DNA of 64,000 nt from Formicarius rufipectus (taxonomy: Eukaryota > Chordata > Aves > Passeriformes > Formicariidae), in contig VXAU01003166.1 in assembly GCA_013399695.1 (NCBI GenBank), forward strand, positions 250,719 to 314,718, written 5' to 3'. Under the pieces are notes generated by a model. That model had not been told where the DNA came from and ran no database searches. It saw nothing but the letters and a program-made list of their open reading frames with translations. Position numbers and translations under genes: made by a program. This document shows, piece by piece, positions 1-11,850 of this stretch. Numbering within the stretch: the first letter of the stretch is position 1; the number at the start of each line of letters is the position of its first letter.

Positions 1-1488
1 GCACAGATCCTGCAGCTCTGCTTTGGCCTCTCTCCTCCTCCTCCTCTGTCAGACACGGGTCAGCCTCCTCTGTGGTCAGCCTGTGGTCAAGACTCTCATC
101 CGAGCTTTGTCACTCTGGCTCGGAAAGGGGCAGCTTGCAGGCTCTGGGCACTGCAACAGCAACAGGCAATTAATAATAAATCCTCAGGTGAGCCTTCTAG
201 TCTCCATTAGGAGGGTTTTGTCCAGAACATAGCTTATCCAAACTCTGTTTGGGCACCGAGGCTGTATCAAGCCTGTGGTAGCTGTAACAGAGGCCAAAAA
301 ATATTGCTGAAGTCATGAAGCAGTGATACTTATTTTAGACTATTAGCAGAGTAATGACAAGATGATTGCCACAAAATACACTTCAGCTAGAGTGCAATTT
401 GAAAGTGAAGGGACTTAAATCTGAGATTTTAATGTGCCAGGCACAATAAGTGCATTTACAACATCTATTAAAAGCAGGTTATGTTTGGGGGAGTGGGATA
501 ATTACATCCTAGCAGGCTAAGGGTAGTTTATTAACTGAACAAGACAGCATCACATTAAAGATAATCAATGGAGAATAAACCACAACTGTAAAAATTAATA
601 CTGTTCATTCACACAATGAGGGGAGTGAGGGGGGGTTGCCTTTGCCATTAAGACTGAGGTAAAAGTATAGCCCCTGTGAAACCACCATGAAAGGAGGAGT
701 AAAGGATAGGATGGCCCAAAATGAAAGTCATTCAAGGCCTAAGTTAAAAAAGAAAATAAAATTGAAGAAATAATCAGTAATTCTAGAGGGAAAAGGGAAG
801 AGAGGAATACGAGCAACCAGTTTTGCAAGCAGCGGAACTAATGAAGCCTGGTTTTCTCCAGCTTTTAAGTCATGCAAAGACTGACTTTCACATTGAAGTA
901 AATGTGAGCTCCAACTGGAGCACTTTTTTTTTTTTTTTATTAGTTTGGAACATATATATAGGATTCTTTCTCTAGCAGATTTTCTAGTTTCTAATAAAGA
1001 AACTTCCTTCAAATGCAGGAGGAATAATCTGTTCTGTCCTTTACCTGACAGCATTTTTTATGATTTATACATTGTGGCAATGTAGTAGAAACTGTAGCTG
1101 AGTAACAGATATAAAATTTCTGAATGGCTGGTGTGAGATACACAGACAGGCATGTCAATCCCCTTCCCTGCTATACCTACACAGCATGTGCTATCCCTTA
1201 ATATTTGTTTTGATAAAAAAAACAGGCTAAAAATGGTGTCGCCAGTATAGTCCAGATTATGGGGAAAATTTGTCTTTGGCATGCTGTGTGCAAAACTTGA
1301 GGCAATTTTCTGCTGAGACCAAGACTTTAGGTTCTTGCAGTAATACTTGTTGCAGGAAACAGTCCACACAGAAGAAAAGGTGAGATCTCCTCAGCATGCT
1401 GAGATAGGAGCCCCTGCGATGATGTTAACTGCTGGGATACATGAAGGCCAGAAGGTGTTTTGGACAAGTATGAGAAAGTCACCACTCA
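1..1488. other. NHS intron 1 sequence, nothing specific seen
   Basis: This is AT-rich, mostly unique DNA downstream of exon 1 in the sense of the gene. There is a T15 run at 924-938. I see no exon, RNA gene or recognisable repeat. The assignment to the intron follows from the exon at 11002-11395 and the known very long first intron of NHS. Confidence 0.6.
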
Positions 1489-1862
1489 AAAAAAAACCAA
1501 AAAAAAACCCCAAAAAAACCAAAACAACCAAAACCAACCAACCAAAAAAAAACCCAAAAAAAAAAACAAAAAACCAGACAAACAAACAAAAACCCCAAAA
1601 CCAAAACCAAAAAAAAACAACAAAAAAAGTCAAAAAAAATGCTTGCATTCAAAATTTGGACTGCACAGAGCTATGTAGCTTCCNAACCCCAAAAAAACCA
1701 AAACAACCAAAACCAACCAACCAAAAAAAAACCCAAAAAAAAAAACAAAAAACCAGACAAACAAACAAAAACCCCAAAACCAAAACCAAAAAAAAACAAC
1801 AAAAAAAGTCAAAAAAAATGCTTGCATTCAAAATTTGGACTGCACAGAGCTATGTAGCTTCC
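1489..1862. repeat. A/C-rich low-complexity tract, duplicated around a single N
   Basis: The tract is built of AAAACC, CCAAAA and CAAACAAA units. A 178-base block at 1506-1683 is repeated base for base at 1685-1862, with only the N at 1684 between them. Each block includes the same unique 3' segment (GCTTGCATTCAAAATTTGGA and on to AGCTTCC). Exact identity plus a one-base gap points to an assembly join rather than a biological tandem repeat. Confidence 0.9.
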
Positions 1863-4800
1863 AGGGTTAAAGCTGAGCTTGTGAAAGACCGTGGTCAATC
1901 CATGATATATTATTTTCTTTTTTAGAAATGAATTAATATACATCTCTTGTCTCTCCTCCTATACACAACACTTAATCAAAAAACACTTCACCAAAGAAAA
2001 GACCATGTTCACAACATGAAGTGGTGCTCTTTTTCCTGCAAGCAATAAACAAACCTTAGAGAAAAACTGGAGCTGGGTAATACCCACTCTTTGCACCCCC
2101 TCTAATTTGCATAGTAAGCACTGAATCAAAATTAATCTCTCATTTCACTTAAAACTAAATCACTTCTTATCATACTTCGCTAAATACTTGAGGCAGTGAA
2201 ATGTATACAATCTTTAAAAAAGTTTGCCTCTGAGCATCACAGTGAGTTACTGTTGCCTATCTTGAGTTTCATCATCCAGAAGATCTAATTTCTGTAATCA
2301 TGGACAGTCATAGGCCATCTGAAGAGAACAGTGCTTGGTAATGCCTTTTTGGGGGTTAAAAAAGAAAAAAAGCAGGACTGAACATGCACAGAGAGCCCAG
2401 TTTTGCCTCTAAAGCAATCCAAAGCTTCTGGACACACAGGAATTTTTCAATGCACCCTGCATATTCTGCTCCTAAAAGTGAACCTATTCTGTAGACAATC
2501 ATAGACCATCTTCGAGGAGAAGGATTAGCACTTTTTCCCCTGACAACTCACCCTCTGTCCAGGCTAAAAGTCTGTTCTAACACCATCATGATAACCAAAT
2601 GCTTTGAGAAGACAGGGGGAAAAGTTGTGAAGGCCTGAAGATGTTACGCATATTTTTGCACAAACACATCTCCCTGTGCTCATTCACCTTAATCACATGC
2701 ACACGCTAGTGAGAGGTCTCCTCTGAACTTTCTCAGAAACTTGGTTTGAGTGGCTGTAGTTCAAAGTCCAACTGACTTGGCAGCTGAAAAGAAAGAGAAA
2801 ACCACGGTGGCTTTGTAAGAATTACAGTGATCCTATTTAAAACAAAAAAAAAAAAAAAAAGAAAAGCCCATTCTCTGCTGGGACTTAACATGGCAGTGCC
2901 ATGCAGCACTCATTGAATTAAGCAGCATTTCAAGCACACAGCTACTGGTGTAATTAGACTACAGGCTTAATTAGGTTCCTATCACTATTGCTTTTTTCCT
3001 GCCTTCAGCCAAGAAGGTATAAGATTGTCCAATACAGATACTGCAATTTAAAGTCTCAAGTTAAGAACACAGTGGGTGTATATCTACTATAAAATCTACC
3101 CTAAAAACATGCCAGTTGTTAAACTAAGCAGTGCATTAGAAGCAGTTAGATATAATGAGAATGTAAATGGAAAGTATTCTAGGGAGATATTTCAGCTAAA
3201 AACAGCATACACTGTATGCTATCTTTTATTTTAATCATGCTCTAAGCCCTGCCTTTTTGAACTTTTTATAAATTCTGCTATCTCCCTTTGCAGTTACTTA
3301 CATATTGGTATATAAATTCAAAGACGAGAAGCAATTAGGAATGAAGCAAAGACTCTCTCTCTTGATGCTAATACATCAAAGGAAGTGAAAAAAACCTTCC
3401 CCCCTCAAACACACTGGGTAACACAGAGAGTTTCTGCTCTTCACAGCCTAAGAGCTCAAGTAGTTCCAATAGAGAGTCTGATGTCAGCCTTCGATTACAT
3501 GGAGATGCCAAGCTATTGGAAAGAGCAGCTTTTGAAAAATCCCAGCTCTCTGACTCGGAAGACCACACAACCCTGCAGCAATGCCTTTAAAATGTGATGT
3601 TTATTACTCACATCAGCTGGTCCTATTTTTTTCCCACTTTAGACATCGTAACATTGCTATTAAGAGTTCCCTGGGGGTCTCTGCTTGATTTGGGTACAAC
3701 ATGTGTGAAGGAAATGGGTCAGATCAGGGGCTTTTTTGAACAGGCATCTCTCCCCTACACCTGATCTCTTTTGTGCTCCAGTTTGGAGAGAGGAAGAGCC
3801 AGATGTTGCTTTAAACAGCCACACTTGAGAAGTCTGCCTTTGCCAGAACAGAGGAGAGGTTGGAACCAGCTTATGACAGGGAGCAGCAAGACCCTTGAAA
3901 CAGAAGCACCAGAACAGGTAAGCCTAAGTAAGAAATAACAACAAGACCTGATTCTGATGATCCAAAACAGCAGCTGAGGGCACTCACAGACTGGGTATTT
4001 GCATTTGCTTCCTGCAAGTCCTTCCCACAGTCCAAGGACATTTGAGAACTGTGCAAGAGTTTTTTGGAAACACTCCAAGCCCTTCATCTTTCATAAAGGA
4101 AAACTACCATCCTTTATGCATCTGTATCAACAGGTGAACGACCTCCCTGTGCCCTCAGTAAGTTATCAGAGTCCACTTATTTCTTAATCTCCAGATCTCT
4201 CCTGTATCAGCAGGAGAACTAACTGAAAGTAGGAACGGCTCCATTGATTTCCCTAAAACATTCATTTTATGGTTTCTATATGAACACACACATTACATTA
4301 TAAAGGCTTTTAAATAGAAGTATGGAGTTTTAAAGAGGTGTAGAAGCATTTCTGTTAAACCATCTGAAGCACAGTAAGTCTATGCTTCTTACAGGTCTGA
4401 TTCTATCTTCTCTGTAGTTTTGTTCCTGTGTGAAGAAGAACTCACTGGTCTTAAAGGAGCTAAAACATTTCCAGTAGAATTTCTAATAAACCCACCAGAG
4501 CCCCTTGCTTGGCTCTTGAGCATGAGTCAGAAAGAAGTTCCACTAACTATTATGATAGTACATAGCTATGTAGCAGCAGTGAGGTGGGAATCAAGCACTG
4601 AGTATTTTTTGGTATTGTGCCTTTTAACTGGCAGGTTCTCCATCTAGCAACAAAATCCCCAAACATTCAAACTTGGTACATTAGTTTAGGTACTATTTGT
4701 AGAATGAAAAGCAAGGAGCTGTAAAACAGGCAAAAGCCTTCTGAGCTACACCAGTGGAAGAACAAGTAAATGACATTTAGCAAAACCTGAGAAGATTTAT

Positions 4801-6384
4801 ATCTGCATAATAGGGAATTGCTTTGGAAGAAAACCACTGCTGTCTGCTCTTCACCTGTTACCAGCCTGTGCCAGGTAGTGAATCTACCTGAGAACTGAGC
4901 TCTCAGAGCTCAGAGAGTCTCACTGACCTTGGCAGGACAAAGGATTTTACACTATGCGTTTATCTGCAAAGAGACCAGAGTCTTAGTTCCACAAGCTAAC
5001 AGGACTGAATGTGACAATAGCAAATTCCAAAGAATTACATCCCTGCCAAAGCCACCTGACAAATTCCATCCCATTATCTTCCATCACATCCTAAATGCAT
5101 GAGAAAAAATATCTCAAATCCAGCCTCTGAATGGTCGTGTTCCTGTGTAAAAGGTCTTCTATCACTTGCTGTAAACAAAGATAAGGCATCTTTCTCCTAA
5201 ATGACAGTACTCTAGCTAATGGTGCTCTAGTTAATGTTAGGTAAGGTGGGGATGGGATACTTAAGTGAGCAGGTTTTTCCTCCTCTGCTCCTTTGTTGTT
5301 CTGACAGCAGTAAAGGTAAGCAGGAAAGGCGATGCTTTGGCCTCCTGCTCCTTTCAACTCAGCTAACTTGCCACCAGTTCTATGCATTTAGAAGAAGCTA
5401 TGCACTGAGGAAATTCTCCAACTTTCCCACACCCACAGCTTGGGTTATTTGCATTCATGGACAAACTAGAGGCAAGTTCACCACAGAGGCGAGTTGTCTA
5501 ACTCAAATGAGTACACAGTGACCAGCACAACATCAAGAAACCACAGCTGACAAGTAAAGCCAAAAGCCTTTCTCCTTTTCCAAAAGGACGAGAGAAGAGG
5601 ATGCGTCATTCCATTCGGGCAGGTGCATGACACAAAGCTGAAGGCGATGAATTACTACATCCACGGTACAACTGCTTTTCTTTTGAGGTTTTTTTCTATG
5701 CCCAACCAGGATTTGCCAATTACTATAATTCCAGTGTACAAAGGAAGCTCTGAATACATCCTTGTGCCTCATGTCCCTCCGGCTACATTAGTGTGTACCT
5801 CTAAAAGTGTAACTACTTAGATAGGCTCATTTACTATAAAAGACTATAATGCAGAGTTAAGGGAAGCTAGAAATCTGTTTCATTTTGTCTCCAGCAGTAT
5901 CTGAGATATTTTTGCATAAATGTATCCAACCCACAGTTGCGCCTCAGCATAACAGATAATTCATACAATGAAAATTGCACTTTAAATTCCCCACAATTTT
6001 GAGAAATGAAATGCTTATCTACTCATCTTGCACTTTTTTTTCTTTCAAGATGGCACCTACTCTTAAGATCTTATGCACCTACCCGACAATCTCTGCAAGG
6101 ATGCTCACCAACACTTAGCAAGGGATGGCCTTATGATGCAACCATATTCTGAGATGGAAGCATTAAAGTTTCTTGACTCCGTTTCAACAGCAATTGAGAC
6201 TTAATGAGTTGAAGTCAAGAAGGACAAGACGATGCATTATATGATGAGCTTTGGGTCCAACACATTTTGTGAAAATGGTAGACCGTGGCAGAAAACACAT
6301 GAAAACATTATAAAGGATTAAACATTTCCCTTCAGTGCTCAAAGCCCTAACAGAGGAACATTATATCAGTGTGGTTAAAACATT
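1863..6384. other. NHS intron 1, no gene seen
   Basis: This is AT-rich non-coding DNA with an A17 run at 2844-2860. The open frames in it are short, overlap on both strands and match no family I know. No tRNA, CR1 tail or LTR end was found. Confidence 0.55.
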
Positions 6385-6462
6385 AAACAAAACCAAAAAA
6401 AAACCCACCCCACACTAACAAAAACTTCAAACCAAATAAAATCAAACCAAAACCACCTAAAA
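6385..6462. repeat. A/C-rich low-complexity tract
   Basis: The stretch consists of loosely repeated AAAACC, CAAACC and AACAAAA units on the plus strand. It has the same composition as the tracts at 1489-1862 and 53108-53229. Confidence 0.6.
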
Positions 6463-9400
6463 AGCACAGTGAAAGAGACTAAAAGCAAGATTGAAACTAG
6501 CCAGGCTGTTCTCAGTAACTGACTTCAATAAAACAGAATAAATTAATGCAGAGCCTAAAATGATAAGGAATCAGTACAGAGCTGTCTTTTTTTATCTCAA
6601 TACTGACACTTCAGGAAAAAAGAAAAACCTATAGGAGAGCTCACTGTAGAGATCCAGAGGCCTCTGAAGACCAGCGTAACATGGGAGATCCCCACACTTC
6701 TAAGCAGCTGCATCACTAACTGCTAGAACAGAGGAAAATCAGGAATGGAAAAGTGGAGCAATGAAGATACAGTGGGCAACTGCTCAAAACATTACAGCTT
6801 TTAGAAAGATTTGCTACCAGTAACACGTTGATGCTTTCAGAAAAAAAAAGTTTGGAATGTGTGGAATTCCCCAGGATGCCAGGGTGTAAAAAGGATCTCA
6901 TTAGCTAGGGCTTTCAAAATCTGCTGCCCAGTCATTGCCCATTATACCGAAAGCAAGATGGCTTACATCATCAGTTTCTGAAAAGTACAATATTCCACTT
7001 AAACTGCCAGATCTGTAGTCCCTTAGACTGAGAAATCATCTTTCCAAATAATGGAGGCACTGAGTCCCAAGTCCAGCACTTCTACATTTCTGTATTACTA
7101 AGATAATCAAACATCTAATAATAAAACAGGGCAGTACTACACTGCTCAGTTCTCTTGCTGGCAAAAAGAAAACTCTAAGCAACAGCCAGACTGACAACAG
7201 TCATGTTATTCCCACATGGTTCTGCTTTAGAAGCAGACCCTGGAGCTGCTTATGATGAAAAGCAGTAAAGTACTTGGAGTGGCAGAAGGGCAAAGTAGTT
7301 AGTTCAGGAACCGAGCAGGAAAACATTTCTCACCCTTGTTTCTTTTCCAGTCAGAGGGTGGGAAAGGATTCATATTTGCAAGATGCTAGCTGGCCAGAGG
7401 CTTAAAAGAAAGATGAAAGGACAAGAAGCATCTGGGAAGGCAGAGGCGAGGGACCTTGAGTTTTTGAAAATGACCTGCTTGTGACTGCCCAGAATCAGCC
7501 TGTTATTGTGAGTAACAAGATTTTCCAATCGCACTTTCTGAACAGTGAAACAAAAGGGCAACACATAGGTAAATACCTTTACCAATAGCTCAGCAGATGA
7601 CTTAAGTATTTCTCTTAAAGTATACATGTTCTTGCAAATGTTCACCACTGCAATAGCAAAAGAGCTGAGAATGTTAAGGCCTTGTGAAAATGACAGCAGC
7701 AGTGATAAGCATTACTGGAAAAATGCCAGTTTTAATTAACTTTAATTCTTTGTTAATATTCCCTGAATACAACATCCAGCATCTTATTTTAATACAATAA
7801 TACATAATTTTCAATATAAAATATATTATTATGCAAAATTGTATTATATTTTCAAGACAGCCTTTTCCTGCTCCACTTCCCCTCAGTATCACCTGTGATT
7901 CCTTGCATTCTGAACAAGGAATGCCCCTCTAACCACTGGCTCCAGTAGCTTTGGAGATGGCATTAGCCCATTATTTCATTCTTCTCACCCAGCCTGTGGC
8001 TTCACATGGGAATTTCAGAATCAAGCTGGCTTATGAGGCATGGAGAAAAAAGCCTTCCACCACTACAGTTCAGTATCTAGGACATGTCCAGTAGCATTAT
8101 TCTCAAATCACTGTGCTACACTTGAAACATCAAGAATGTCTCTGTGGCAAGATAGCCTAGTAGTTTTAAACTGAATACTTGAAAAACATGTGGTTAGGTT
8201 GCACTTTCATGGTGTTAACATCCTGGTACCATGTGCCTTGGTTAATGGATCAAGCAGCTCAGCCCCTCCAGATTCGTGGTATGCAGTAAGTTCAATGCAA
8301 CCATTACCATCATGCCATGGGTACAGTGGCTGCATTCCTGTCACCAACTTTTTCCTTGCAGTTGCGAGTTCAAACCTTCATCCCTCACTGAATTATTCTT
8401 AGCTGTGTGATTTGGGCTGGACAGCCAAAAGACACCCCTGAGGCCATCCCATTATTCCCATGTTTGCTGAAGAAGGCAAAAGTCAGCATGCCTTAATGGG
8501 ATGTTGGTTAAGTCCTGGGCAGACCCTCTGACCACCCACAACTGCTCTCTTGGTTTTAAAAAAACAACTGGATGCAGTCACTTCAGTGTAATACTCTCAG
8601 GAGTGAATTGTGTAGGCACTTCATGCATAAAACAAACACTAGCATAGCCTTTCTGAAAGTAATAATGAAGGAGGAGGCGTCAGCACAGAAAGGAGAAAGC
8701 AGGCTATCATTATACGCTACAGCAAGGATGGGCAGTTTCCTGCCAAGCAGTTTTATCTGTGCCTTGGGAACAGTAACCCATCTGGAGGCCAAAGGGAGGT
8801 GTTGCTGTAGGTATGTATGAATCTGGGGGATGCAAGGAGATGATGTGCAGAATGGTGCTGTTCAGCTCTGAGCCGCAGTTGAGATGTTCAAATGTAGCAC
8901 TACGCAAATACAGCTGTCGTGGTCCAACAGGATGAAGAATAAAAGCAGCTGGAGTATGGAAAGAAGTTGACTGCTTATGCACATTGGGTTGGTATTGAGA
9001 CTTTCACCTTTAAAGAAATGTGGTACAGTGCTGCACAGAAGGAAATTATGAGGACTGGAAGATGTGCCTTCAAGCAGCTGTATAGCTGGAGGCAAGATAT
9101 ACACCTACTGGAGGATGGGTGGTGGCAAAGTCTGACATTGGAGGCTGCCTTGTCTGACCAGACCTAGGGACATCTGCAGCTGCATCAGTGGTAGTGTGTT
9201 GTATACAAGGGGGAGAGAAGCAGCTGGCAGACACAGGGAAGATCATGACCAAAAGTATCTCCCATCCTAAAGAGAGAAGGATTTAAAAGAAAACAGAACA
9301 CCAAAGAAACGGATTCTGCATTTATCATCGCAGGGATAAAGACAGACTCTCTAATTAAGCAGATGACATAACTGTGCTGTAATATCAAGATTTTACTCTG

Positions 9401-10300
9401 TGATTTGCAAACAAGCTGTACTTGCACAATCCAGAAAAAAAAAAAAAAGCTGTATGGATTAGAACAGCTAAGCTCTGCTCTCACTTACATTAGAATATAC
9501 CCACAGTTACTCAGCTCAAAAGACCTACAGATGAGAATGTGATATGAGGAGTTTCATTTCCTCAGACAGTTCCTTCACTAGCTCAGTCAAGCCTCCTTCT
9601 CACCACATTTTCCAATCACAGCCCAGCACTCTGCTCTGATTACACACTCGTCCTGAAACCACAGAAAGCTTCCCTCGGTCTCATCTACAGTTGATGTATA
9701 TTAATATATTGCCAGCAAAGTCACTCTACAGCTGCCGAGTATGTAGTTTAAATACCACTGAATACTTAACGCTTGATTCTGTTAATCAGTACAGCTTCAT
9801 TGATCCTAGAAGAGTTACTTATATTCCACACCACTCCAAAGGGGAAGCAATCCAGAGCACCTATTTTTAAATGGTACATTCATTAAAAACATCTAGAAGA
9901 GGGCATGGTCTCGTTTACCCCAGTGTAAACTCATTTCACTCGGTGGAGGTACTGAGGATTTAGAGGGGCACAACAGAAGGCAAAAACTAAGCAAAATTCC
10001 CCTTTCAAGCCATTGTTTTTCCTAAGCCAGATAGTAAGAGAACAGAACCGACACCAATCTCAGTTATTCCAGACTTCCAATCCACAGCCCTACCTATTAA
10101 AAAAATACGTATCCACAAGTGCTTGGGAAGCATATGCACCCGTGAGAGTACAAAATCATTACATTGCTGTGAACACGAGCCATATTCACCAGAAATCAGC
10201 AGCTGTTAGGACTACGGAGCCTGTCACTGCTTTTATAGTTTGGGTGGAGAAGAAACAAGATTCAATCACTGGTCACAACGTAAGTCGCATAGTGCCTTGA
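6463..10300. other. NHS intron 1, no gene seen
   Basis: Unique AT-rich DNA with a very AT-rich patch at about 7730-7860. A short stretch at 9936-9963 shares a 16-base word with 55433-55448 (see findings). I find no coding exon or recognisable young repeat. Confidence 0.55.
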
Positions 10301-10302
10301 TC

Positions 10303-10353
10303 TTCCTCCTTCCCCTCCTCCCCTCCTATTCCACACCCCTACCCGTCCCCCCC
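10303..10353 (-). repeat. Pyrimidine-rich tract with G-quadruplex potential on the sense strand
   Basis: On the plus strand this is CTTCCTCCTTCCCCTCCTCC continuing to CCCCTACCCGTCCCCCCC. On the minus (NHS sense) strand the part at 10336-10353 has a run of seven G, then GGG, then GGGG with 2-base spacers. This fits the G3N1-7 four-run pattern if the long run is split. It lies about 650 bases into intron 1, just outside the CpG island. Confidence 0.5.
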
Positions 10354-10995
10354 ACTGCTCTTCAAGCCACTCTTTAAACAGAAACCTGGCATTAGCCAAA
10401 CTTCCTTATTTTATGGCCCCGAAAGTTGGGCAACGACGAAACAGCTTTATTATTTCTACTTAAAAGCTTAACACTTCGACCAGGAAAGTCAGAGACACTT
10501 CTAAGGGCAAGACATCTCTCGGGGACAGGCGACAGGCCGGCAAAGTGAGAAAATCCGAAGATGCCCGCTTGCGGCAGATCATCCCCATCCTCATCACCCC
10601 CGGCGACCCGCAGACGGACCTCGTCCCCCTCCCCGGCCAAACCCTTGACTGCCAGAGATGCGCCCCGAGAGCCCCGCCAGCCAGCTCCTTACGTAAGGCA
10701 CAAACCACTGACATCATCCCTCCCGTCGGCATCGCCGCGGCGCCCAGCGGCGCCCACCGACCCGACCCGACTCGCTGCCGCCCGGCCCGGCCCCGTCCCA
10801 CTCCGCTGTCCCGCCGGGGTCCCTTCCCACCGACTCCGGCCCCAAACTTTGCACGGCGGTTTGTCAGAGGATGGCTTTCCCTGCCGGGCGCCCCGGGCTG
10901 CGGTGCGCCCCATCCATCCCGCGATGCTCCCCATCCATCCCGTGGTTCTGCCCAAAGGCAGAGTAACACGAGACATCCAACCCGCATTCCGCGGT

Positions 10996-11001
10996 ACTTA
11001 C
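10996..11001 (-). other. Splice donor of NHS exon 1 (GTAAGT)
   Basis: On the minus strand the exon reads GAGGCAGTGC and is followed at once by GTAAGTACC, a near-perfect vertebrate donor. Using it cuts the open frame exactly after the family-conserved LDPKQEAV. The frame that continues past it up to 10460 is intron read-through and loses all family similarity. Confidence 0.85.
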
Positions 11002-11395
11002 GCACTGCCTCCTGCTTGGGGTCGAGGCCGCGCACAGCTCCCTGGAGGCCGGCGATGCGGCCGTGCAGCGCCCGTACGCGGCGGTGAGTGCCCTGGATGT
11101 CAGCCTCGACCTCCTGGAAAAGGGTGCAGGCGTGCCGGGCCACGTCGGAGAGCTGTCGGAGGATCCGCGACAGGGCTACGTTGCTGACCGAGCAGAGGTC
11201 CAGCACCATCAGCACCGCCGCCGCTTCCCTCTCCCCGCCGCCGGCCGCCTCCGTGCCCTCGCCCGGCGTCCCCGGCTCCTCGGGCGGCGGGTCCCGCGGC
11301 GGCGGCTCCGCGCCCCAGCTCTCCTCTAGCACGGAGGTGGCGGGCTGCCGCCGGCACAGCCACTGCGGCTCCACGGTCCGCTTGGCGAAGGGCAT
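11002..11395 (-). CDS. NHS: NHS family first coding exon, WAVE-homology region (partial gene)
   Basis: This exon encodes the N-terminus of an NHS-family actin regulator. Reading the minus strand from the ATG at 11395-11393 gives 131 residues plus one base. The start MPFAKRTVEPQWLCR is nearly the same as the human NHS start as I recall it. Residues about 60-131 (VLDLCSVSNVALSRILRQL, then SDVARHACTLFQE, ending LDPKQEAV) match the WAVE-homology domain, a predicted helical segment. In this family that domain binds Abi and HSPC300, and the protein restrains lamellipodial actin and shapes cell junctions. Residues about 20-60 are a Pro/Glu/Gly-rich linker that seems shorter than in mammals. The exon ends in phase 1 with a C, which with a following CN would make the Pro expected after QEAV. 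The start has G at -3. Later exons lie off the left edge. NHSL1 is the main alternative; the MPFAKR start favours NHS. Confidence 0.82.
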
Positions 11396-11475
11396 GGCCG
11401 AGCCCTCAGCCGGGGCTCTCCCGGGCTCCCGCGGGCACTGGCGGGGATCGCTGCCCTCCTTCTCCTCCTCCTCCT

Positions 11476-11693
11476 NNNNNNNNNNNNNNNNNNNNNNNNN
11501 NNNNNNNNNNNNNNNNNNNNNNNNNNNNNNNNNNNNNNNNNNNNNNNNNNNNNNNNNNNNNNNNNNNNNNNNNNNNNNNNNNNNNNNNNNNNNNNNNNNN
11601 NNNNNNNNNNNNNNNNNNNNNNNNNNNNNNNNNNNNNNNNNNNNNNNNNNNNNNNNNNNNNNNNNNNNNNNNNNNNNNNNNNNNNNNNNNNNN
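11476..11693. other. Assembly gap (218 N) in the NHS promoter/5'UTR
   Basis: There are 218 unresolved bases between a CTC-rich run (GAGGAG on the sense strand) and a CGGGAGCAGCCGCGGCCGCG stretch. GC-rich first exons and promoters of birds often drop out of short-read assemblies. Part of the NHS 5'UTR and possibly the transcription start lie in this gap. Confidence 0.95.
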
Positions 11694-11850
11694 CGGGAGC
11701 AGCCGCGGCCGCGGCCGGGCGGAGATCGCTGCTCGGGGGCACTCTTCCTCTAAGGTCCAGTTTCCTCTCCGGCGGGAGCGTTGCTCAAGTGAGGAGAAGA
11801 AGAAGCAGAAGGAAAAGCCGTCGCTGCGGATGGCTGGTTCCCGGCCGCTG

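Larger units (their letters stand above)
10540..11850 (-). promoter_or_regulatory. CpG island and presumed promoter/5'UTR of NHS
   Basis: The window is AT-rich everywhere except here, where G+C and CpG content rise sharply. Examples are the CCGCGGCC-type runs at about 11700-11722, including a GGGCGG GC box, and the dense CpGs from 10580 to 11060. The island spans the first exon, its 5'UTR and about 460 bases of the intron. The 5'UTR just upstream of the ATG (11396-11475) is a GAG/GGA-rich purine stretch on the sense strand. I see no TATA box, and the transcription start cannot be placed because the sequence is broken by Ns at 11476-11693. CpG-island promoters of this kind are usual for broadly expressed or developmental genes. 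Confidence 0.75.

Noticed and set aside
1347..1925. 192-codon Lys/Pro-rich frame
   Set aside because: It is the translation of the A/C-rich tract and its false duplicate, and it contains the N.
4896..4920. Palindromic TGAGCTC TCA GAGCTCA
   Set aside because: It is short and isolated; no element or binding site supports it.
7790..7850. AT-rich imperfect hairpin
   Set aside because: Pairing between AT-only segments is easy to find by chance in such composition.
10460..11001. Continuation of the NHS frame past the exon to give a 311-residue frame
   Set aside because: It crosses a GTAAGT donor placed exactly at the family exon end, and nothing after it resembles NHS proteins. It is intron read-through.
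10545..11187. Long Pro/Arg/Ala-rich plus-strand frames of 180 and 208 codons
   Set aside because: They are antisense shadows in a CpG island, where stops are scarce; the minus strand holds the real exon.
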